NCBI GenBank assembly: GCA_036172665.1
Contig: CM069869.1
Coordinates: forward strand, 248,001-312,000
DNA: 64,000 nt
Direction of reading: 5' to 3'
Source of the DNA: Prosopocoilus inquinatus
Lineage: Eukaryota; Arthropoda; Insecta; Coleoptera; Lucanidae
The translations under genes were made by a program, and so were the position numbers. The notes under the pieces are model-generated. The model searched no databases, was not told the DNA's origin, and worked only from the letters and a program-made list of their open reading frames with translations. Shown piece by piece: positions 36,451 through 49,132 of the stretch. Position 1 is the first letter of the stretch. The number at the start of each line of letters is the position of its first letter.

Positions 36451-37040
36451 TCATACCCGGCGCCTCCGCCAATGTTTTTCAGAAAAATCGCGATTACTCA
36501 GAGACGGAGAGAAATGGAACGATGCTGTCTTCTCCGTTGGATGACCAGTGGAGAACGTCATTCTCCTGAGAGGTAAACGTTTAATTCCCCCAAAAACAGC
36601 AATTTTTCCAAAGCGAAAACTTCTTTTCCAATCGAGTGTGAAGGTCGAAACTGCATCTGTATTATGCAGCTGGCCGAATGCTACGCAGCAGTGAAAACCA
36701 CATCTTCCTAACTCCAACCGTTCCGGAGATATTGCTTGTTAAAATTCATACCCGGCGCCTCCGCCATTTTTTTTCAGAAAAATCGCGATTACTCAGAGAC
36801 GGAGAGAAATGGAACGATGCTGTCTTCTCCGTTGGATGACCAGTGGAGAACGTCATTCTCCTGAGAGGTAAACGTTTAATTCCCCCAAAAACAGCAATTT
36901 TTCCAAAGCGAAAACTTCTTTTCCAATCGAGTGTGAAGGTCGAAACTGCATCTGTATTATGCAGCTGGCCGAATGCTACGCAGCAGTGAAAACCAAATCT
37001 TCCTAACTCCAACCGTTCCGGAGATATTGCTTGTTAAAAT
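36451..37040 (+). repeat. Two monomers between blocks C and E
   Basis: An EKH-box unit and a GCCATTTTTTTT-box unit with A at rel 251. The second box form is shared only with 35861, two monomers upstream. Confidence 0.75.
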
Positions 37041-38220
37041 TCATACCCGGCGCCTCCGCCAATTTTTATCAGAAAAATCGCGAATACTCAGAGACGGAGA
37101 GAAATGGAACGATGCTGTCTTCTCCGTTGGATGACCAGTGGAGAACGTCATTCTCATGAGAGGTAAACGTTTAATTCCCCCAAAAACAGCAATTTTTCCA
37201 AAGCGAAAACTTCTTTTCCAATCGAGTGTGAAGGTCGAAACTGCATCTGTATTATGCAGCTGGCCGAATGCTACGCAGCAGTGAAAACCACATCTTCCTA
37301 ACTCCAACCGTTCCGGAGATATTGCTTGTTTAAATTCATACCCGGCGCCTCCGCCAATTCCTCTCTGAAAAATCGCGATTACTCAGAGACGGAGAGAAAT
37401 GGAACGATGCTGTCTTCTCCGTTGGATGACCAGTGGAGAACGTCATTCTCCTGAGAGGGAAACGTTTAATTCCCCCACAAACAGCAATTTTTCCAAAGCG
37501 AAAACTTCTTTTCCAATCGATTGTGAAGGTCGAAACTGCATCTGTATTATGCAGCTGGCCGAATGCTACGCAGCAGTGAAAACCACATCTTCCTAACTCC
37601 AACCGTTCCGGAGATATTGCTTGTTAAAATTCATACCCGGCGCCTCCGCCAATTTTTATCAGAAAAATCGCGATTACTCAGAGACGGAGAGAAATGGAAC
37701 GATGCTGTCTTCTCCGTTGGATGACCAGTGGAGAACGTCATTCTCCTGAGAGGGAAACGTTTAATTCCCCCACGAACAGCAATTTTTCCAAAGCGAAAAC
37801 TTCTTTTCCAATCTAGTGTGAAGGTCGAAACTGCATCTGTATTATGCAGCTGGCCGAATGCTACGCAGCAGTGAAAACCACATCTTCCTAACTCCAACCG
37901 TTCCGGAGATATTGCTTGTTAAAATTCATACCCGGCGCCTCCGCCAATTTTTATCAGAAAAATCGCGATTACTCAGAGACGGAGAGAAATGGAACGATGC
38001 TGTCTTCTCCGTTGGATGACCAGTGGAGAACGTCATTCTCCTGAGAGGTAAACATTTAATTCCCCCAAAAACAGCAATTTTTCCAAAGCGAAAACTTCTT
38101 TTCCAATCGAGTGTGAAGGTCGAAACTGCATCTGTATTATGCAGCTGGCCGAATGCTACGCAGCAGTGAAAACCACATCTTCCTAACTCCAACCGTTCCG
38201 GAGATATTGCTTGTTAAAAT
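37041..38220 (+). repeat. Four-monomer block E, copy 2
   Basis: Same order as 29095-30274. The third unit has two private changes, CCACGAAC (about 37770) and ATCTAGTG (about 37811). The latter puts a TAG in the plus-strand frame that is open in other G124 units. Confidence 0.8.
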
Positions 38221-38810
38221 TCATACCCGGCGCCTCCGCCAATTTTTATCAGAAAAATCGCGATTACTCAGAGACGGAGAGAAATGGAACGATGCTGTCT
38301 TCTCCGTTGGATGACCAGTGGAGAACGTCATTCTCCTGAGAGGTAAACGTTTAATTCCCCCAAAAACAGCAATTTTTCCAAAGCGAAAACTTCTTTTCCA
38401 ATCGAGTGTGAAGGTCGAAACTGCATCTGTATTATGCAGCTGGCCGAATGCTACGCAGCAGTGAAAACCACATCTTCCTAACTCCAACCGTTCCGGAGAT
38501 ATTGCTTGTTAAAATTCATACCCGGCGCCTCCGCCAATTTTTTTCAGAAAAATCGCGATTACTCAGAGACGGAGAGAAATGGAACGATGCTGTCTTCTCC
38601 GTTGGATGACCAGTGGAGAACGTCATTCTCCTGAGAGGGAAACCTTTAATTCCCCCAGAAACAGCAATTTTTCCAAAGCGAAAACTTCTTTTCCAATCGA
38701 GTGTGAAGGTCGAAACTGCATCTGTATTATGCAGCTGGCCGAATGCTACGCAGCAGTGAAAACCACATCTTCCTAACTCCAACCGTTCCGGAGATATTGC
38801 TTGTTAAAAT
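38221..38810 (+). repeat. Two monomers including the CCCCAGAAAC variant
   Basis: The unit at 38516 has G at rel 143 (CCCCAGAAAC), which I saw nowhere else. This gives all four bases at that position across the window. Confidence 0.75.
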
Positions 38811-41170
38811 TCATACCCGGCGCCTCCGCCAATTTTTTTCAGAAAAATCGCGATTACTCAGAAACGGAGAGAAATGGAACGATGCTGTCTTCTCCGTTGG
38901 ATGACCAGTGGAGAACGTCATTCTCCTGAGAGGGAAACCTTTAATTCCCCCAAAAACAGCAATTTTTCCAAAGCGAAAACTTCTTTTCCAATCGAGTGTG
39001 AAGGTCGAAACTGCATCTGTATTATGCAGCTGGCCGAATGCTACGCAGCAGTGAAAACCACATCTTCCTAACTCCAACCGTTCCGGAGATATTGCTTGTT
39101 AAAATTCATACCCGGCGCCTCCGCCAATATTTTTCAGAAAAATCGCGATTACTCAGAGACGGAGAGAAATGGAACGATGCTGTCTTCTCCGTTGGATGAC
39201 CAGTGGAGAACGTCATTCTCCTGAGAGGTAAACGTTTAATTCCCCCAAAAACAGCAATTTTTCCAAAGCGAAAACTTCTTTTCCAATCGAGTGTGAAGGT
39301 CGAAACTGCATCTGTATTATGCAGCTGGCCGAATGCTACGCAGCAGTGAAAACCACATCTTCCTAACTCCAACCGTTCCGGAGATATTGCTTGTTAAAAT
39401 TCATACCCGGCGCCTCCGCCAATTTTTTTCAGAAAAATCGCGAATACTCAGAGACGGAGAGAAATGGAACGATGCTGTCTTCTCCGTTGGATGACCAGTG
39501 GAGAACGTCATTCTCCTGAGAGGTAAACGTTTAATTCCCCCAAAAACAGCAATTTTTCCAAAGCGAGAACTTCTTTTCCAATCGAGTGTGAAGGTCGAAA
39601 CTGCATCTGTATTATGCAGCTGGCCGAATGCTACGCAGCAGTGAAAACCACATCTTCCTAACTCCAACCGTTCCGGAGATATTGCTTGTTTAAATTCATA
39701 CCCGGCGCCTCCGCCAATTCCTCTCTGAAAAATCGCGATTACTCAGAGACGGAGAGAAATGGAACGATGCTGTCTTCTCCGTTGGATGACCAGTGGAGAA
39801 CGTCATTCTCCTGAGAGGTAAACGTTTAATTCCCCCAAAAACAGCAATTTTTCCAAAGCGAAAACTTCTTTTCCAATCGAGTGTGAAGGTCGAAACTGCA
39901 TCTGTATTATGCAGCTGGCCGAATGCTACGCAGCAGTGAAAACCACATCTTCCTAACTCCAACCGTTCCGGAGATATTGCTTGTTAAAATTCATACCCGG
40001 CGCCTCCGCCAATTTTTTTCAGAAAAATCGCGATTACTCAGAAACGGAGAGAAATGGAACGATGCTGTCTTCTCCGTTGGATGACCAGTGGAGAACGTCA
40101 TTCTCCTGAGAGGGAAACCTTTAATTCCCCCAAAAACAGCAATTTTTCCAAAGCGAAAACTTCTTTTCCAATCGAGTGTGAAGGTCGAAACTGCATCTGT
40201 ATTATGCAGCTGGCCGAATGCTACGCAGCAGTGAAAACCACATCTTCCTAACTCCAACCGTTCCGGAGATATTGCTTGTTAAAATTCATACCCGGCGCCT
40301 CCGCCAATATTTTTCAGAAAAATCGCGATTACTCAGAGACGGAGAGAAATGGAACGATGCTGTCTTCTCCGTTGGATGACCAGTGGAGAACGTCATTCTC
40401 CTGAGAGGTAAACGTTTAATTCCCCCAAAAACAGCAATTTTTCCAAAGCGAAAACTTCTTTTCCAATCGAGTGTGAAGGTCGAAACTGCATCTGTATTAT
40501 GCAGCTGGCCGAATGCTACGCAGCAGTGAAAACCACATCTTCCTAACTCCAACCGTTCCGGAGATATTGCTTGTTAAAATTCATACCCGGCGCCTCCGCC
40601 AATTTTTTTCAGAAAAATCGCGAATACTCAGAGACGGAGAGAAATGGAACGATGCTGTCTTCTCCGTTGGATGACCAGTGGAGAACGTCATTCTCCTGAG
40701 AGGTAAACGTTTAATTCCCCCAAAAACAGCAATTTTTCCAAAGCGAGAACTTCTTTTCCAATCGAGTGTGAAGGTCGAAACTGCATCTGTATTATGCAGC
40801 TGGCCGAATGCTACGCAGCAGTGAAAACCACATCTTCCTAACTCCAACCGTTCCGGAGATATTGCTTGTTTAAATTCATACCCGGCGCCTCCGCCAATTC
40901 CTCTCTGAAAAATCGCGATTACTCAGAGACGGAGAGAAATGGAACGATGCTGTCTTCTCCGTTGGATGACCAGTGGAGAACGTCATTCTCCTGAGAGGTA
41001 AACGTTTAATTCCCCCAAAAACAGCAATTTTTCCAAAGCGAAAACTTCTTTTCCAATCGAGTGTGAAGGTCGAAACTGCATCTGTATTATGCAGCTGGCC
41101 GAATGCTACGCAGCAGTGAAAACCAAATCTTCCTAACTCCAACCGTTCCGGAGATATTGCTTGTTAAAAT
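38811..41170 (+). repeat. Four-monomer tandem duplication (1180 bp x 2)
   Basis: 38811-39990 and 39991-41170 share the order CAGAAACGG/AAACCTTT, EKY, AAGCGAGAAC with broken palindrome, ERN. The only difference I see is C versus A at rel 251 of the last unit. The third and fourth types also occur together at 10830-11419. Confidence 0.9.
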
Positions 41171-41760
41171 TCATACCCGGCGCCTCCGCCAATTTTTATC
41201 AGAAAAATCGCGAATACTCAGAGACGGAGAGAAATGGAACGATGCTGTCTTCTCCGTTGGATGACCAGTGGAGAACGTCATTCTCATGAGAGGTAAACGT
41301 TTAATTCCCCCAAAAACAGCAATTTTTCCAAAGCGAAAACTTCTTTTCCAATCGAGTGTGAAGGTCGAAACTGCATCTGTATTATGCAGCTGGCCGAATG
41401 CTACGCAGCAGTGAAAACCACATCTTCCTAACTCCAACCGTTCCGGAGATATTGCTTGTTAAAATTCATACCCGGCGCCTCCGCCAATTTTTATCAGAAA
41501 AATCGCGAATACTCAGAGACGGAGAGAAATGGAACGATGCTGTCTTCTCCGTTGGATGACCAGTGGAGAACGTCATTCTCATGAGAGGTAAACGTTTAAT
41601 TCCCCCAAAAACAGCAATTTTTCCAAAGCGAAAACTTCTTTTCCAATCGAGTGTGAAGGTCGAAACTGCATCTGTATTATGCAGCTGGCCGAATGCTACG
41701 CAGCAGTGAAAACCACATCTTCCTAACTCCAACCGTTCCGGAGATATTGCTTGTTAAAAT
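41171..41760 (+). repeat. Single-monomer tandem duplication, TTCTCA/DKN type
   Basis: Two adjacent units look identical, with TTTTTATCA box, broken palindrome and TTCTCA. The same type is found at 37041. Confidence 0.8.
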
Positions 41761-42055
41761 TCATACCCGGCGCCTCCGCCAATTTTTTTCAGAAAAATCG
41801 CGATTACTCAGAGACGGAGAGAAATGGAACGATGCTGTCTTCTCCGTTGGATGACCAGTGGAGAACGTCATTCTCCTGAGAGGTAAACGTTTAATTCCCC
41901 CAAAAACAGCAATTTTTTTAAAGCGAAAACTTCTTTTTCAATCGAGTGTGAAGGTCGAAACTGCATCTGTATTATGCAGCTGGCCGAATGCTACGCAGCA
42001 GTGAAAACCACATCTTCCTAACTCCAACCGTTCCGGAGATATTGCTTGTTAAAAT
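41761..42055 (+). repeat. Monomer with T-run changes
   Basis: CAATTTTTTTAAAGC replaces CAATTTTTCCAAAGC, and CTTTTTCAATCG replaces CTTTTCCAATCG. Length stays 295 bp. These changes put stops in the minus-strand frame that is open in most units. Confidence 0.8.
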
Positions 42056-43825
42056 TCATACCCGGCGCCTCCGCCAATTTTTATCAGAAAAATCGCGATT
42101 ACTCAGAGACGGAGAGAAATGGAACGATGCTGTCTTCTCCGTTGGATGACCAGTGGAGAACGTCATTCTCCTGAGAGGTAAACGTTTAATTCCCCCAAAA
42201 ACAGCAATTTTTCCAAAGCGAAAACTTCTTTTCCAATCGAGTGTGAAGGTCGAAACTGCATCTGTATTATGCAGCTGGCCGAATGCTACGCAGCAGTGAA
42301 AACCACATCTTCCTAACTCCAACCGTTCCGGAGATATTGCTTGTTAAAATTCATACCCGGCGCCTCCGCCAATTTTTTTCAGAAAAATCGCGAATACTCA
42401 GAGACGGAGAGAAATGGAACGATGCTGTCTTCTCCGTTGGATGACCAGTGGAGAACGTCATTCTCCTGAGAGGTAAACGTTTAATTCCCCCAAAAACAGC
42501 AATTTTTCCAAAGCGAAAACTTCTTTTCCAATCGAGTGTGAAGGTCGAAACTGCATCTGTATTATGCAGCTGGCCGAATGCTACGCAGCAGTGAAAACCA
42601 CATCTTCCTAACTCCAACCGTTCCGGAGATATTGCTTGTTTAAATTCATACCCGGCGCCTCCGCCAATTCCTCTCTGAAAAATCGCGATTACTCAGAGAC
42701 GGAGAGAAATGGAACGATGCTGTCTTCTCCGTTGGATGACCAGTGGAGAACGTCATTCTCCTGAGAGGGAAACCTTTAATTCCCTCAAAAACAGCAATTT
42801 TTCCAAAGCGAAAACTTCTTTTCCAATCGAGTGTGAAGGTCGAAACTGCATCTGTATTATGCAGCTGGCCGAATGCTACGCAGCAGTGAAAACCACATCT
42901 TCCTAACTCCAACCGTTCCGGAGATATTGCTTGTTAAAATTCATACCCGGCGCCTCCGCCAATTTTTTTCAGAAAAATCGCGATTACTCAGAGACGGAGA
43001 GAAATGGAACGATGCTGTCTTCTCCGTTGGATGACCAGTGGAGAACGTCATTCTCCTGAGAGGTAAACGTTTAATTCCCCCAAAAACAGCAATTTTTCCA
43101 AAGCGAAAACTTCTTTTCCAATCGAGTGTGAAGGTCGAAACTGCATCTGTATTATGCAGCTGGCCGAATGCTACGCAGCAGTGAAAACCACATCTTCCTA
43201 ACTTCAACCGTTCCGGAGATATTGCTTGTTAAAATTCATACCCGGCGCCTCCGCCAATTTTTTTCAGAAAAATCGCGATTACTCAGAGACGGAGAGAAAT
43301 GGAACGATGCTGTCTTCTCCGTTGGATGACCAGTGGAGAACGTCATTCTCCTGAGAGGGAAACGTTTAATTCCCCCACAAACAGCAATTTTTCCAAAGCG
43401 AAAACTTCTTTTCCAATCGAGTGTGAAGGTCGAAACTGCATCTGTATTATGCAGCTGGCCGAATGCTACGCAGCAGTGAAAACCACATCTTCCTAACTCC
43501 AACCGTTCCGGAGATATTGCTTGTTTAAATTCATACCCGGCGCCTCCGCCAATTCCTCTCTGAAAAATCGCGATTACTCAGAGACGGAGAGAAATGGAAC
43601 GATGCTGTCTTCTCCGTTGGATGACCAGTGGAGAACGTCATTCTCCTGAGAGGGAAACCTTTAATTCCCCCAAAAACAGCAATTTTTCAAAAGCGAAAAC
43701 TTCTTTTCCAATCGAGTGTGAAGGTCGAAACTGCATCTGTATTATGCAGCTGGCCGAATGCTACGCAGCAGTGAAAACCACATCTTCCTAACTCCAACCG
43801 TTCCGGAGATATTGCTTGTTAAAAT
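42056..43825 (+). repeat. Six mixed monomers
   Basis: Plain DKN, broken palindrome, ERN with AAACCTTT and TTCCCTCAAA (private, about 42783), a unit with TAACTTCAACC (private, about 43203), a G124/C143 unit, and an ERN/AAACCTTT unit with TTCAAAAGC. I found no clear higher-order period here. Confidence 0.75.
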
Positions 43826-44120
43826 TCATACCCGGCGCCTCCGCCAATTTTTTTCAGAAAAATCGCGATTACTCAGAGACGGAGAGAGAAGGAACGATGC
43901 TGTTTTCTCCGTTGGATGACCAGTGGAGAACGTCATTCCCCTGAGAGGGAAACGTTTAATTCCCCCACAAACAGCAATTTCTCCAAAGCGAAAACTTCTT
44001 TTCCAATCGAGTGTGAAGGTCGAAACTGCATCTGTATCATGCAGCTGGCCGAATGCTACGCAGCAGTGAAAACCACATTTTCCTAACTCCAACCGTTCCG
44101 GAGATATTGCTTGTTAAAAT
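43826..44120 (+). repeat. Distinct monomer type, copy 2
   Basis: Matches the unit at 34681 at all of its diagnostic sites, 31 monomers (9145 bp) away. The following units (34976, 44121) share the broken palindrome but differ at rel 143. Confidence 0.85.
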
Positions 44121-44710
44121 TCATACCCGGCGCCTCCGCCAATTTTTTTCAGAAAAATCGCGAATACTCAGAGACGGAGAGAAATGGAACGATGCTGTCT
44201 TCTCCGTTGGATGACCAGTGGAGAACGTCATTCTCCTGAGAGGTAAACGTTTAATTCCCCCAAAAACAGCAATTTTTCCAAAGCGAAAACTTCTTTTCCA
44301 ATCGAGTGTGAAGGTCGAAACTGCATCTGTATTATGCAGCTGGCCGAATGCTACGCAGCAGTGAAAACCACATCTTCCTAACTCCAACCGTTCCGGAGAT
44401 ATTGCTTGTTAAAATTCATACCCGGCGCCTCCGCCAATTTTTTTCAGAAAAATCGCGATTACTCAGAGACGGAGAGAAATGGAACGATGCTGTCTTCTCC
44501 GTTGGATGACCAGTGGAGAACGTCATTCTCCTGAGAGGGAAACCTTTAATTCCCCCAAAAACAGCAATTTTTCCAAAGCGAAAACTTCTTTTCCAATCGA
44601 GTGTGAAGGTCGAAACTGCATCTGTATTATGCAGCTGGCCGAATGCTACGCAGCAGTGAAAACCACATCTTCCTAACTCCAACCGTTCCGGAGATATTGC
44701 TTGTTAAAAT
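44121..44710 (+). repeat. Two monomers before block D copy 2
   Basis: A broken-palindrome unit and an AAACCTTT unit with no private change that I noticed. Confidence 0.75.
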
Positions 44711-45595
44711 TCATACCCGGCGCCTCCGCCAATTTTTTTCAGAAAAATCGCGATTACTCAGAGACGGAAAGAAATGGAACGATGCTGTCTTCTCCGTTGG
44801 ATGACCAGTGGAGAACGTCATTCTCATGAGAGGTAAACGTTTAATTCCCCCAAAAACAGCAATTTTTCCAAAGCGAAAACTTCTTTTCCAATCGAGTGTG
44901 AAGGTCGAAACTGCATCTGTATTATGCAGCTGACCGAATGCTACGCAGCAGTGAAAACCACATCTTCCTAACTCCAACCGTTCCGGAGATATTGCTTGTT
45001 AAAATTCATACCCGGCGCCTCCGCCAATTTTTATCAGAAAAATCGCGATTACTCAGAGACGGAGAGAAATGGAACGATGCTGTCTTCTCCGTTGGATGAC
45101 CAGTGGAGAACGTCATTCTCCTGAGAGGTAAACGTTTAATTCCCCCAAAAACAGCAATTTTTCCAAAGCGAAAACTTCTTTTCCAATCGAGTGTGAAGGT
45201 CGAAACTGCATCTGTATTATGCAGCTGGCCGAATGCTACGCAGCAGTGAAAACCAAATCTTCCTAACTCCAACCGTTCCGGAGATATTGCTTGTTAAAAT
45301 TCATACCCGGCGCCTCCGCCAATTTTTTTCAGAAAAATCGCGATTACTCAGAGACGGAGAGAAATGGAACGATGCTGTCTTCTCCGTTGGATGACCAGTG
45401 GAGAACGTCATTCCCCTGAGAGGGAAACGTTTAATTCCCCCACAAACAGCAATTTTTCCAAAGCGAAAACTTCTTTTCCAATCGAGTGTGAAGGTCGAAA
45501 CTGCATCTGTATTATGCAGCTGACCGAATGCTACGCAGCAGTGAAAACCACATCTTCCTAACTCCAACCGTTCCGGAGATATTGCTTGTTAAAAT
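44711..45595 (+). repeat. Three-monomer block D, copy 2
   Basis: Same three types in order as 13464-14348, without the CATGAAAGG change. It is followed by a TTTTTTCCA-box unit (45596), as at 53557-54736, although that unit carries TTCTCA here. Confidence 0.8.
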
Positions 45596-48500
45596 TCATA
45601 CCCGGCGCCTCCGCCAATTTTTTCCAGAAAAATCGCGATTACTCAGAGACGGAGAGAAATGGAACGATGCTGTCTTCTCCGTTGGATGACCAGTGGAGAA
45701 CGTCATTCTCATGAGAGGTAAACGTTTAATTCCCCCAAAAACAGCAATTTTTCCAAAGCGAAAACTTCTTTTCCAATCGAGTGTGAAGGTCGAAACTGCA
45801 TCTGTATTATGCAGCTGGCCGAATGCTACGCAGCAGTGAAAACCACATCTTCCTAACTCCAACCGTTCCGGAGATATTGCTTGTTAAAATTCATACCCGG
45901 CGCCTCCGCCAATTTTTTTCAGAAAAATCGCGATTACTCAGAGACGGAGAGAAATGGAACGATGCTGTCTTCTCCGTTGGATGACCAGTGGAGAACGTCA
46001 TTCTCATGAGAGGTAAACGTTTAATTCCCCCAAAACAGCAATTTTTCCAAAGCGAAAACTTCTTTTCCAATCGAGTGTGAAGGTCGAAACTGCATCTGTA
46101 TTATGCAGCTGGCCGAATGCAACGCAGCAGTGAAAACCACATCTTCCTAACTCCAACCGTTCCGGAGATATTGCTTGTTTAAATTCATACCCGGCGCCTC
46201 CGCCAATTCCTCTTTGAAAAATCGCGATTACTCAGAGACGGAGAGAAATGGAACGATGCTGTCTTCTCCGTTGGATGACCAGTGGAGAACGTCATTCTCC
46301 TGAGAGGGAAACGTTTAATTCCCCCACAAACAGCAATTTTTCCAAAGCGAAAACTTCTTTTCCAATCGAGTGTGAAGGTCGAAACTGCATCTGTATTATG
46401 CAGCTGGCCGAATGCTACGCAGCAGTGAAAACCACATCTTCCTAACTCCAACCGTTCCGGAGATATTGCTTGTTAAAATTCATACCCGGCGCCTCCGCCA
46501 ATTTTTTTCAGAAAAATCGCGATTACTCAGAGACGGAGAGAAATGGAACGATGCTGTCTTCTCCGTTGGATGACCAGTGGAGAACGTCATTCTCCTGAGA
46601 GGTAAACGTTTAATTCCCCCAAAAACAGCAATTTTTCCAAAGCGAAAACTTCTTTTCCAATCGAGTGTGAAGGTCGAAACTGCATCTGTATTATGCAGCT
46701 GGCCGAATGCTACGCAGCAGTGAAAACCACATCTTCCTAACTCCAACCGTTCCGGAGATATTGCTTGTTAAAATTCATACCCGGCGCCTCCGCCAATTCC
46801 TCTCTGAAAAATCGCGATTACTCAGAGACGGAGAGAAATGGAACGATGCTGTCTTCTCCGTTGGATGACCAGTGGAGAACGTCATTCTCCTGAGAGGTAA
46901 ACGTTTAATTCCCCCAAAAACAGCAATTTTTCCAAAGCGAAAACTTCTTTTCCAATCGAGTGTGAAGGTCGAAACTGCATCTGTATTATGCAGCTGGCCG
47001 AATGCTACGCAGCAGTGAAAACCACATCTTCCTAACTCCAACCGTTCCGGAGATATTGCTTGTTAAAATTCATACCCGGCGCCTCCGCCAATTTTTTTCA
47101 GAAAAATCGCGATTACTCAGAGACGGAGAGAAATGGAACGATGCTGTCTTCTCCGTTGGATGACCAGTGGAGAACGTCATTCTCCTGAGAGGTAAACGTT
47201 TAATTCCCCCAAAAACAGCAATTTTTCCAAAGCGAAAACTTCTTTTCCAATCGAGTGTGAAGGTCGAAACTGCATCTGTATTATGCAGCTGGCCGAATGC
47301 TACGCAGCAGTGAAAACCAAATCTTCCTAACTCCAACCGTTCCGGAGATATTGCTTGTTAAAATTCATACCCGGCGCCTCCGCCAATTTTTTTCAGAAAA
47401 ATCGCGATTACTCAGAGACGGAGAGAAATGGAACGATGCTGTCTTCTCCGTTGGATGACCAGTGGAGAACGTCATTCTCCTGAGAGGTAAACGTTTAATT
47501 CCCCCAAAAACAGCAATTTTTCCAAAGCGAAAACTTCTTTTCCAATCGAGTGTGAAGGTCGAAACTGCATCTGTATCATGCAGCTGGCCGAATGCTACGC
47601 AGCAGTGAAAACCACATCTTCCTAACTCCAACCGTTCCGGAGATATTGCTTGTTAAAATTCATACCCGGCGCCTCCGCCAATTTTTTTCAGAAAAATCGC
47701 GAATACTCAGAGACGGAGAGAAATGGAACGATGCTGTCTTCTCCGTTGGATGACCAGTGGAGAACGTCATTCTCATGAGAGGTAAACGTTTAATTCCCCC
47801 AAAACAGCAATTTTTCCAAAGCGAAAACTTCTTTTCCAATCGAGTGTGAAGGTCGAAACTGCATCTGTATTATGCAGCTGGCCGAATGCTACGCAGCAGT
47901 GAAAACCACATCTTCCTAACTCCAACCGTTCCGGAGATATTGCTTGTTAAAATTCATACCCGGCGCCTCCGCCAATTTTTTTCAGAAAAATCGCGATTAC
48001 TCAGAGACGGAGAGAAATGGAACGATGCTGTCTTCTCCGTTGGATGACCAGTGGAGAACGTCATTCTCCTGAGAGGTAAACGTTTAATTCCCCCAAAAAC
48101 AGCAATTTTTCCAAAGCGAGAACTTCTTTTCCAATCGAGTGTGAAGGTCGAAACTGCATCTGTATTATGCAGCTGGCCGAATGCTACGCAGCAGTGAAAA
48201 CCACATCTTCCTAACTCCAACCGTTCCGGAGATATTGCTTGTTAAAATTCATACCCGGCGCCTCCGCCAATTTTTATCAGAAAAATCGCGATTACTCAGA
48301 GACGGAGAGAAATGGAACGATGCTGTCTTCTCCGTTGGATGACCAGTGGAGAACGTCATTCTCCTGAGAGGTAAACGTTTAATTCCCCCAAAACAGCAAT
48401 TTTTCCAAAGCGAAAACTTCTTTTCCAATCGAGTGTGAAGGTCGAAACTGCATCTGTATTATGCAGCTGGCCGAATGCTACGCAGCAGTGAAAACCACAT

Positions 48501-49132
48501 CTTCCTAACTCCAACCGTTCCGGAGATATTGCTTGTTAAAATTCATACCCGGCGCCTCCGCCAATTTTTTTCAGAAAAATCGCGATTACTCAGAGACGGA
48601 GAGAAATGGAACGATGCTGTCTTCTCCGTTGGATGACCAGTGGAGAACGTCATTCCCCTGAGAGGGAAACGTTTAATTCCCCCACAAACAGCAATTTTTC
48701 CAAAGCGAAAACTTCTTTTCCAATCGAGTGTGAAGGTCGAAACTGCATCTGTATTATGCAGCTGACCGAATGCTACGCAGCAGTGAAAACCACATCTTCC
48801 TAACTCCAACCGTTCCGGAGATATTGCTTGTTAAAATTCATACCCGGCGCCTCCGCCAATTTTTTCCAGAAAAATCGCGATTACTCAGAGATGGAGAGAG
48901 ATGGAACGATGCTGTTTTCTCCGTTGGATGACCAGTGGAGAACGTCATTCCCCTGAGAGGTAAACGTTTAATTCCCCCAAAAACAGCAATTTTTCCAAAG
49001 CGAAAACTTCTTTTCCAATCGAGTGTGAAGGTCGAAACTGCATCTGTATTATGCAGCTGGCCGAATGCTACGCAGCAGTGAAAACCACATCTTCCTAACT
49101 CCAACCGTTCCGGAGATATTGCTTGTTAAAAT
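45596..49132 (+). repeat. A4-rich domain with KRN group
   Basis: Twelve monomers, three of them A4 types (45891, 47660, 48249). The run KRN, plain, ERN, A251 at 46185-47364 repeats the order at 6995-8174 and 62109-63288. The unit at 47954 carries AAGCGAGAAC. The end (48543-49132) is the TTCCCC/G124 then ATGGAGAGAGATGG pair also seen at 54147-54736. Confidence 0.8.
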
